Source: a virus
IMG/VR virus record: IMGVR_UViG_3300035698_008169
Location: 1-55,644 of that record
DNA length: 55,644 bases
Reading direction: 5' to 3' (one strand)
A program made the translations under genes and the position numbers. Below are positions 42,846-49,959 of the stretch, in pieces; positions within the stretch are counted from its first letter, which is position 1, and each line of letters starts with the position of its first letter. The notes under the pieces are model-generated. The model did not search any database. It was not told where the DNA came from and saw only the letters and a list, made by a program, of their open reading frames with translations.

Positions 42846-45800
42846 TTAAGCAACTGTTCTAGATGTTTCTCTCCACCACGCGCCATCAAATACAAGAGTT
42901 AAAGTGTCTCCATCTGCTGCAACAAAATTCGCTCCTCCTGCAAGGGCTAGCCCGTATTCCGTGCCCGAAACTGCCGTCCCATCGGTTACCGTAATAGCAT
43001 CGTTAAATTTTAATGTAACCACAGATCCGATCGTCCATGCATGTTGATTTGTGAGAGCGGAGTCTATCCTAGTTATGGTGGTGGTTCCAGTTACATTAAT
43101 GTAATTAGACATGTCTAAACCTAAGGTCGTAGCCGAAGCTTTAGTAGCCGTATTACCTAGATATCTTCCACCGCCAAAGGTAGGATTTAAATAGATGTCA
43201 CCAGTACCATACAAAGCGTAATTAAATTGATCGCTGTTTGTTGCGGCAGCCCAAACGGCTATGTTACCAGCTAATGTATTCCCAGTGCCGCCGTGCGTAT
43301 CCGTGGCCTCAAACCAACTACCGTATGATGGAACATTATCGGCTGACGAACTTACAACGCCCTTACCAAATACGCCCACTCCAGTATAAAGGTTATTGGC
43401 TTCGCCAACTCCTACTAAACCAAAACCACCAACTGATACGTCGGCTTCTGCTTCACCAACTAACCCTATATTCACCGCTGAAGTATAATGAGCAGCATCA
43501 CACTGCATTACTATTACTTGGGCGGCTGAATAGGCTGGCATTGAAGCCAGAACAAATTCACCAAAGATTGACCTTCCTTCAAACCCTGCTGTGTAAGCAT
43601 TAGTAAGAGTCACGGTATCATCGGCAGGGGGGCCATCAACATAAAAAGTAAACCCATTTGTGATTGTTGTCGCACCACCGGTTGTAGCAAGAGCGGAATG
43701 TTTAATCCAAAAATCTCTCTGTGTTGTAAAATTACCTGCGTCGAATTGACGACCCTTTGTCAAGTCAAATATAACCGCTGGTTGTTCAGTTGCTGTAGTA
43801 AGCGATAGCCCATATCCAGTGGTTACCTGTAAGATTGGGTGGTAATCGTGATCTTGCTGATCTAGCTGGGTGATATTTAATCCACCATCTGACCAGAACC
43901 AATCGACCGAAGTATATGTACCAGCAGCTAACCCAACACCAATGTCTAGCAATTTTGAACCGCTTTTTGTTGTTGAATAGGTAGTATCTGAGACAAACGC
44001 AAAATTGTATTGATTGGAATTATCTCCGTTATCCACAGCGAACAACACTTCATTAGCAGCACTTCTAGTAATGCTCATCCAATCTTGAAAGTACATTTGA
44101 CTATTAGGATCGATCTTAAAAATTTCTGTGGGCGTTGTGCCCATGTTATCTGCTATAAAAAGCATGTAAGTATCTGCAGCAATTTCATTTGTTGCGTAAA
44201 AACCAAAGACGGGATCACCCGCAGTTGTGGGATTTGCTTCAGATAAGAAAATCGCGCCCTTATAATCAGTTGTAGTTAGAGAAAGCCAATCTCCCCAGTA
44301 TGTATTACCAGCGGAATTAACCTTAAAAGTGTCATCTGGAGTGCCACCCAAATCATGACCCACATAGAATAACCAAGCGTTATCAGCGATATCTGAAGTG
44401 GCCAGAAGCCCGAAGACAACATCATCGGCAGATGTTGGGACCGCAGCAGACGTAATAATAAATGCACCATAATCGCTTGTGGCTATGGTGGCCCAATTGT
44501 CTAAAAACAATTGACCCATTGCGTCTACAGCGAATACTTGATTGTAAGCTGCTGTGTAATTATCCCCAACCGATAGCAATATGGTATCATCACCATAACT
44601 AGCAGTTGTTGCCATTAAGAAAGCGGCGTCCGCGTCTGCTACTGGAACGGCCGTCGTTACGAACTGCGCTCCATCAAAACTAGTTGTTGAAATATCTAAG
44701 AAAGATGCAGAACCTAAAACCATTCTACCACTATCATATAAAGAAAATGTCAGAGCGGCAGTCGAATCATAACCTTTAGCCAAATAAGAGGCTCCAGCCG
44801 TGCTTCTGGACGTAATCCCAAGTTTTGTATTTACATCGGTTGCCATCATGCCAACGCCTGTATTATAAGCATTACCTGCACCTACGGGGTCATAACCTAA
44901 AACAATGCCACCAATAGCACCAGCATCACCGCCGCCCGCATCAGCACCACCCGCACCACCTACAATATATACGCTTGCACCCGCACCGCCATCGCCGAGA
45001 GTTAAAGCATCCGACCCCGCGCCACCTTGAATCAATAAACCACCACCCGCAAAGCCGTTGCCTGTGGTTGTTCTAGTTCCACCTGCGCCGCCGCTGAAGT
45101 CAGTTGATAGTCCATCGCTGTTATTGCCTTTATTATAACTTTTAAGCGATATTAACCCAGTTCCCGGCCCGCCTGTGGGGTTGTAAGATATGTCGAAAAC
45201 AGGAAGTTCAGTTGCGAAGGCGTCTATAATTCTAAAATCGCCTATCGTTAAAACATCGCCATTATTATCAAGTCTAACTAAAGGATTGATTGCTAAACCT
45301 ACTGCATCGTAATATCCAAAATCAGCTATCGAAGAAGTTGTCATCGCTGTTGCGGTGTAGAAATTGTAAGCGGCGACAGTTGAAACGGAATCATCACTTG
45401 CTACATAAGACCATAAATTATTATTACCTTCATTCCACCAACTCATAATCGTATCACCCGCGAGCGTGAAAGTTACTGTGTCCTCATCGGCTGTTGCTTC
45501 AACGTCAACTTTCGTATCACCATCTGCATCAATTATATAAGACCCATGGTTCAATATTTGAGCAGCGACATAAGTTACAACTGCTTTTTCTGAAGGCAGG
45601 GCATCGTTGGAATTACCGGCCATGGTTCCGTCAATCGAAAATTCGTTTATGTCTGTACCCAATGATGTATGTATTGCAGACTTAAACCAAAAATAATCTT
45701 CATCTTCCATCCATTGTATTATACCATCTGCAGTTTCGCCATTAAACGTTAAAGTGTAGTCAACCCCTGCGGCTCCAATTCCTATGACAGTATTGCCCGT

Positions 45801-46199
45801 TATAGTAACATCTCCGGCTGGTAGGATCGTTAATCTTTCTACACCAGCTGAAAATATATGAACAATATCATCGTCAGCAGTGGCTTCTACATCTATATAA
45901 GTATCACCATCAGCATCAGTAATCATATGAGAAGATGGAGATGGGGTTAAATTAATTAAAGACCAGTTTCCTGCAACCGAACCTGGTAGAGTATCTAACA
46001 TGTAGTAATCGTTAGTGTCAGCTTGGTAGGTCATCATACCAACTTCTTGACGAAGCAACGGTACTGCTAATCGTGTCGCCTGATCTGCTACCGAACGTAA
46101 TCCACCTTGCCCATAAAGGGCTTGATGAGTTGGGTATATGTCGGCGTCATCTGTTGGAACTATTTTATCACCTACTATAATGCCTGTTAAAGCGGCCAT
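42846..46199 (-). CDS. Large fibre protein with tandem repeats
   Basis: This 1117-aa protein is a long fibre. Two DADGDT-x-x-DVEATAD elements occur at about residues 95 and 224, a motif common in phage fibres. A Gly-rich stretch spans about 365-435. Three tandem repeats of about 69 aa lie at 502-570, 571-639 and 640-708, each ending with a W-preceded turn (DNWA, GDWL, QDWM). The last about 75 residues (VTLKFND, VFDGAWWRETSRTVA) match the end of the 571-codon fibre, so the two share a C-terminal tip. It starts with AAGGAG before the ATG. Confidence 0.7.
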   Translation of the reverse strand: MAALTGIIVGDKIVPTDDADIYPTHQALYGQGGLRSVADQATRLAVPLLRQEVGMMTYQADTNDYYMLDTLPGSVAGNWSLINLTPSPSSHMITDADGDTYIDVEATADDDIVHIFSAGVERLTILPAGDVTITGNTVIGIGAAGVDYTLTFNGETADGIIQWMEDEDYFWFKSAIHTSLGTDINEFSIDGTMAGNSNDALPSEKAVVTYVAAQILNHGSYIIDADGDTKVDVEATADEDTVTFTLAGDTIMSWWNEGNNNLWSYVASDDSVSTVAAYNFYTATAMTTSSIADFGYYDAVGLAINPLVRLDNNGDVLTIGDFRIIDAFATELPVFDISYNPTGGPGTGLISLKSYNKGNNSDGLSTDFSGGAGGTRTTTGNGFAGGGLLIQGGAGSDALTLGDGGAGASVYIVGGAGGADAGGGDAGAIGGIVLGYDPVGAGNAYNTGVGMMATDVNTKLGITSRSTAGASYLAKGYDSTAALTFSLYDSGRMVLGSASFLDISTTSFDGAQFVTTAVPVADADAAFLMATTASYGDDTILLSVGDNYTAAYNQVFAVDAMGQLFLDNWATIATSDYGAFIITSAAVPTSADDVVFGLLATSDIADNAWLFYVGHDLGGTPDDTFKVNSAGNTYWGDWLSLTTTDYKGAIFLSEANPTTAGDPVFGFYATNEIAADTYMLFIADNMGTTPTEIFKIDPNSQMYFQDWMSITRSAANEVLFAVDNGDNSNQYNFAFVSDTTYSTTKSGSKLLDIGVGLAAGTYTSVDWFWSDGGLNITQLDQQDHDYHPILQVTTGYGLSLTTATEQPAVIFDLTKGRQFDAGNFTTQRDFWIKHSALATTGGATTITNGFTFYVDGPPADDTVTLTNAYTAGFEGRSIFGEFVLASMPAYSAAQVIVMQCDAAHYTSAVNIGLVGEAEADVSVGGFGLVGVGEANNLYTGVGVFGKGVVSSSADNVPSYGSWFEATDTHGGTGNTLAGNIAVWAAATNSDQFNYALYGTGDIYLNPTFGGGRYLGNTATKASATTLGLDMSNYINVTGTTTITRIDSALTNQHAWTIGSVVTLKFNDAITVTDGTAVSGTEYGLALAGGANFVAADGDTLTLVFDGAWWRETSRTVA
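44076..44696 (-). repeat. Three tandem ~69-aa repeats in the large fibre
   Basis: Three consecutive diverged protein repeats of about 69 residues. Conserved spots are S/T-x-x-D/Y near the start, a V/F-F-x-x-x-AT core, L-x-x-x-G/A-D-N/D-x, a FKVN- or FKID-like strand and the W turn closing each unit. Confidence 0.6.
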
Positions 46200-46210
46200 G
46201 TTTTATCTCC

Positions 46211-47026
46211 TTACGTTATCGCCCACGTTGATGGACCATTGTATACATTGTCAGACCTAATAACGTAGTAGTTTGTGGTTCCACCACTTGCGTTTGTAAG
46301 CGGAATGTTTGTCGGCGCAGCATGACCAAATGAAACACCATTAGAATAACTCCAAGCTGTCATCGCCAACCCATTAAAAAGAGAAGTTGCTACTGCCCCG
46401 AAACTTGCTGGCCATGCGAAATAAACATAATTGTCTGCTCCCACGGGAGTAAACGCGTACGATTTTGTTTTACTTGTAGCAAAATCATCATTTTGAGGTT
46501 CAATCGTTGTTATAATGTCTGGTCCAGTAAAAAGAGTCCCATCGGCTGAGACGCCATAATACATTTTCCAAAGAAATGGTATGGAAGTAGTATTAGAACT
46601 AGGGTTACCAATTGTTGCACCCCACGTTACATCATCCCCAACAGCATTCATGGTATATGTATAAGTCGTAGCGGTAGCAGGACTCAAATTAGGAGCAAAT
46701 GCTCCCGCCAGAGTTCTTAATGCCACGGCTACCGTTATTGGAGTACCCGTTAAATCAGTGCCAGATAAGATCTGAGAAAAGGGGTCGTCCGTGTTCCTGT
46801 TATAAGTCCAATTAAAAGTGGTAGTGGCTACTGTAGCCCCTACTTCATGACTACCAGATTCCGTATTAGTAAGCGTCGCAAGCTCGTGCAGTTCTTTAAT
46901 AACGTTTTCGGAAATAAAATTGCCTTTCCCGACAGTGTTCGGGGCTGTCCTTTTTACTAAAAAAGTGTCTCCGATGCTTACGGTTGCATCGTCATATTGT
47001 AACCCTTTTTTCCTTAGATCGGTCAT
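46211..47026 (-). CDS. Virion surface protein of the fibre cluster
   Basis: I cannot name a family for this 271-aa protein. It is beta-rich with many Thr, Asn, Ala, Gly and Tyr residues and ends with YVIRSDNVYNGPSTWAIT, typical of adhesin-like surface proteins. An N-terminal segment (SIGDTFLVKRTAPN) may be the attachment part. It follows the 197-aa gene without a gap and is expressed with the fibre cluster. GGAGGT precedes the ATG. Confidence 0.5.
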   Translation of the reverse strand: MTDLRKKGLQYDDATVSIGDTFLVKRTAPNTVGKGNFISENVIKELHELATLTNTESGSHEVGATVATTTFNWTYNRNTDDPFSQILSGTDLTGTPITVAVALRTLAGAFAPNLSPATATTYTYTMNAVGDDVTWGATIGNPSSNTTSIPFLWKMYYGVSADGTLFTGPDIITTIEPQNDDFATSKTKSYAFTPVGADNYVYFAWPASFGAVATSLFNGLAMTAWSYSNGVSFGHAAPTNIPLTNASGGTTNYYVIRSDNVYNGPSTWAIT

Positions 47027-47620
47027 TTATACCTCCGCCCTTGCCCATATTCTCACCACAGAAGGACCAGCAACATCCGAAATTAGATGGATATCGGGTG
47101 ATACATATTGATCAGTAAAAGTCTCTGATGTATTAACTTTGTCATGATTAACGTCGGCAACGGCTGCCGCCCCGTAATTAAACCATACTGAATTTGCGGG
47201 GTCGTCATTAACTATAATTACTTCATCGGCATCAAACGCTCCCAAGACAGGATCAACAAAAGTGACTGTCTGATCTACGGCCGTAACTCCCATCTCTACA
47301 TAAAACATCCTAGTCCATCTAGTTGGGGCCGTATTTACAACAACTGTTCCACCAAATGTCGCGTCCACCATCAGTTTGCCGTCTGAAGTTAAACGGAGAG
47401 TACCAACATCCCCGTCACTCAATCCGCCCCCATATTGATCCCAGTATCTACCAGCCACAGCCAAATTGCGCTGCTCAGTATTGATATCTTGTAAGAAAGA
47501 CAAAGAATCGGCTGCTCTAGTATGATAGGGTTCATTGTGAATCCCCATGGCCATCTGCAGTAAATTTAGTGAGGCATCAATGTTACCCTTAGGTACTGCA
47601 CCTCTATTTTGGTCACCCAT
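47027..47620 (-). CDS. Virion surface protein of the fibre cluster (197 aa)
   Basis: This 197-aa protein has a helical N-terminal part (IDASLNLLQMAMGIHNEP) and a beta-rich C-terminal domain with alternating hydrophobic strands (TVTFVDPVLG, EVIIVNDDP, PSVVRIWARAEV). No family was recognised. It probably attaches to or decorates the virion. It has TAAGGAG before the ATG, and a promoter-like element (TATAATTATT) lies 16 bases upstream. Confidence 0.5.
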   Translation of the reverse strand: MGDQNRGAVPKGNIDASLNLLQMAMGIHNEPYHTRAADSLSFLQDINTEQRNLAVAGRYWDQYGGGLSDGDVGTLRLTSDGKLMVDATFGGTVVVNTAPTRWTRMFYVEMGVTAVDQTVTFVDPVLGAFDADEVIIVNDDPANSVWFNYGAAAVADVNHDKVNTSETFTDQYVSPDIHLISDVAGPSVVRIWARAEV

Positions 47621-47635
47621 AATTTAACTCCTTAC

Positions 47636-47645
47636 AATAATTATA
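47636..47645 (-). promoter_or_regulatory. Weak match to the late promoter box (TATAATTATT)
   Basis: Eight of ten bases match TATAATTACA, within GATATAATTATT. It lies in the short gap between the 52-aa and 197-aa surface-protein genes. Confidence 0.25.
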
Positions 47646-47672
47646 TCACTAATTATTAAATTTCTCTATATT

Positions 47673-47831
47673 TTATTTACTAGCCTTAAAAATTCCCATG
47701 ATTATGCTCGGACAAGCTGGCCTTGCTGGGTTTGCTTGAACTGCAGTCGCTTTCATTACAACATCATCCGCGTCTGCCGCCACTTGTCCAGTAGCAGCAT
47801 CTAATAATGCATATCCTCTATAAGCCACCAC
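47673..47831 (-). CDS. Small protein of the fibre cluster (52 aa, GTG start)
   Basis: A 52-codon frame starts at GTG (47831-47829) with GGAG six bases upstream and ends at TAA (47673-47675). The product is Ala-rich (YRGYALLDAATG, then VVMKATAVQANPARPACP) and ends IMGIFKASK. No function is recognised. The good ribosome binding site, and the fit between the 571-codon fibre and the 197-aa gene, argue that it is real. Confidence 0.55.
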   Translation of the reverse strand: MVAYRGYALLDAATGQVAADADDVVMKATAVQANPARPACPSIIMGIFKASK

Positions 47832-47841
47832 TTATTTCTCC

Positions 47842-49512
47842 TTAGACTACCGTCCTTGAAATCTCGCGGAACCACGCACCATCAAATATAACTACAAGAG
47901 TAGCTCCAGCACTCATTAAAAAATCTGCTCCGGCAGCAAGTTTAAATCCGTAATAGCCACCACCTGCAGCGACACCATCCTTAATATTAGGGGAGCCATC
48001 TGTTTGTAAAGCAATTACAGAACCAGCGATCCAATCTGTTCCTAAAATCCTCTGTACTTCGACCACCCCAGTAATGTCAAAATAATTCCCATCACCCAGA
48101 GTAATATCATTAGCTGAGACCACGTCCGTGTCTTGAGTAGTTATAAGTCTTCCATTTGCTGTCAAAGTAGACGCAACGGAAGCAGTCGAAGTTGCAGTTA
48201 ATGCACCTGTAGAAACTGCCCCAGTAATTGTGGCAGAACCAGCGGACATTAAACCACTAATCGTGGCTGAAGCTATGATTAATGCACCAATGTTATCCAA
48301 ATAATAAAGTGGTGTCCCAGCGATATCCGTGGCTTGCCAGAAATTACCAGTATAAGCTGTGGCCGCGATGGCCCAAGTGTCTCCAGTAACATGCCCAGTA
48401 ACGGCACCGAAGGTAACACTAATGCCTTCTTCTATGATGGTGGGGGTTATCGCTACTGGATAACCAGCTCCGCCATTGTCATTCCAGGCTCCGGCATCTT
48501 TTCTCCATTGATAAGTATTAGGATTGGTGGGATCTCCAGCAAAGATTTCAACATCATAAGCCGCATTGGCTGCGCCAGTATAAGCTGAAACTCCCAAAGT
48601 TATGTCGTCTACTCCGGTATTACCACCACCAGCAACCGGGGCACTTAATGTGGTATAGGCTTGTAAAGTAATTAAATCGTCGCCTATGCCAGCACCACCT
48701 AAAGTGAGTGTGTTAAAATTAATCCCAGCAAAAGTGGGGGTATCAGTAGTACGTAAATTCTGATCCAAATAGATAGTGGCTTGAGTATCAAGGTCCAGAA
48801 CCCTGTCGGAACCATTAAGGGCGATTGTAAGATCATCCCCAGCAGCGTCTGTTAATTTTGTCACTTCATTTACCGTCAAAGAAGTAAGAAGAACTTTCCC
48901 ATAAGTTGCGCCATCAATAAAATCATCAAGATCAAGCACAGAGGCAGAAAGTACACCCCCCACAGCTTGAACAATACCAGCAAAGCCAGTTAGAGTTAAT
49001 CCTGCAAATTCTGGAGAGCCAGCAATAGCCACGCTTTGATCTATTGTTGAGTTTCCAAAGATGTTTAGGGACCAACTTCCGGCATTGACATTTAAAGCTA
49101 ATGTTCTATTGGCGATATCATTCTCTGCCCAAGTCACTCTCAAAGTATTAGAAGCATCTGAATCATCTAAGTATACCATGGGAGCTTGAAACGAGGTAGT
49201 GGCATTAACCACTGTACCAACAAGGGTAGTAAAATCACCAGCTGCTGGTGTAGCACCACCAATTACGGTACTATCTATGGTTCCAGAATTAATGTCAGCT
49301 TTCGACATAACCACAGAACCAGTACCTTTAGGGGTGAGGGTAACGTCAATGTCAGCGTCGGTACCAACCGCCCTTAAAAGGGCTGCTGTCATTTCTAGAT
49401 GGGCCGCCGCAACGTTAGTGTCAAAAGTTTGAGCATAACATGAACTAGCAATCGTGGCCGTACCAGCTGCTACCACATTACCAGTTGCATCTACATGATA
49501 ATAAGTTCCCAT
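47842..49512 (-). CDS. Fibre protein with shared beta module and shared C-terminal tip
   Basis: This fibre of about 556 aa begins MGTYYHVDATGN; I place the start at 49512 because AAGGA lies upstream there, while the frame itself is open 15 codons further. A beta module at about 303-390 (YDVEIFAGDP, YQWRKDAGAW, GHVTGDTWAIAAT) corresponds to the two modules of the 557-aa fibre at 9080-10753. The last about 70 residues (WIAGSVIALQ, YYGFKLAAGADF, FDGAWFREISRTVV) match the tip of the 1117-aa fibre. It is probably one of several mosaic surface fibres. Confidence 0.7.
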   Translation of the reverse strand: MGTYYHVDATGNVVAAGTATIASSCYAQTFDTNVAAAHLEMTAALLRAVGTDADIDVTLTPKGTGSVVMSKADINSGTIDSTVIGGATPAAGDFTTLVGTVVNATTSFQAPMVYLDDSDASNTLRVTWAENDIANRTLALNVNAGSWSLNIFGNSTIDQSVAIAGSPEFAGLTLTGFAGIVQAVGGVLSASVLDLDDFIDGATYGKVLLTSLTVNEVTKLTDAAGDDLTIALNGSDRVLDLDTQATIYLDQNLRTTDTPTFAGINFNTLTLGGAGIGDDLITLQAYTTLSAPVAGGGNTGVDDITLGVSAYTGAANAAYDVEIFAGDPTNPNTYQWRKDAGAWNDNGGAGYPVAITPTIIEEGISVTFGAVTGHVTGDTWAIAATAYTGNFWQATDIAGTPLYYLDNIGALIIASATISGLMSAGSATITGAVSTGALTATSTASVASTLTANGRLITTQDTDVVSANDITLGDGNYFDITGVVEVQRILGTDWIAGSVIALQTDGSPNIKDGVAAGGGYYGFKLAAGADFLMSAGATLVVIFDGAWFREISRTVV

Positions 49513-49523
49513 ATATAAAATCC

Positions 49524-49739
49524 TTATCCTACTATAACAACTATTGTGCCATCCCACATATTAAGTTGCAAAGTAGCAGTGTTAAACCACATTTTTCCTG
49601 CATCGGCCAACCCAAGTGGCAAAGCCACAAAGTTAGTTTCCTGAAGGGCGGTTTTGGGGGTAACTTGAAACCAATGACCAATACCGCCAGTCATAATCAG
49701 CATTCCATTAACAGTTATAGACTCATTGTCATATATCAT
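49524..49739 (-). CDS. Small tip-module protein (71 aa)
   Basis: This 71-aa protein consists mostly of a short beta module (GLADAGKMWFNT, QLNMWDGTIVVIVG). It is a paralogue of the 72-aa neighbour and of the C-terminus of the 508-aa baseplate protein at 10766. The ATG follows closely after the previous gene with a weak GGTGG site. Its function is unknown; a small surface cap or trimerising tip is a plausible guess. Confidence 0.5.
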   Translation of the reverse strand: MIYDNESITVNGMLIMTGGIGHWFQVTPKTALQETNFVALPLGLADAGKMWFNTATLQLNMWDGTIVVIVG

Positions 49740-49740
49740 A

Positions 49741-49959
49741 TTAAGCCACCAATACTATTTGTGTGCCATTCCACAATTCCAATTGGCCGGTAGTTAAACA
49801 ATACCACATTCTGCCGGATTCAGTTAAACCCCACGCAGAAGTCATAGTGTTTCTTTGAGCTATGCCGATTCTAGGTAGCCACAGATACAAACTGGACAAA
49901 CCCAAGGAATTCAGCATTTGGATATTATCACCAGTTACCATGACTGCATTAACTATCAT
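49741..49959 (-). CDS. Small tip-module protein (72 aa)
   Basis: This 72-aa protein ends in the same module as its neighbour (WGLTESGRMWYC, QLELWNGTQIVLVA), preceded by about 30 residues with little similarity to other proteins. The ATG overlaps the stop codon of the 918-codon protein (ATGA), so it is translationally coupled to it. It is a paralogue of the 71-aa gene and of the end of the 508-aa baseplate protein. Its function is not known. Confidence 0.5.
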   Translation of the reverse strand: MIVNAVMVTGDNIQMLNSLGLSSLYLWLPRIGIAQRNTMTSAWGLTESGRMWYCLTTGQLELWNGTQIVLVA

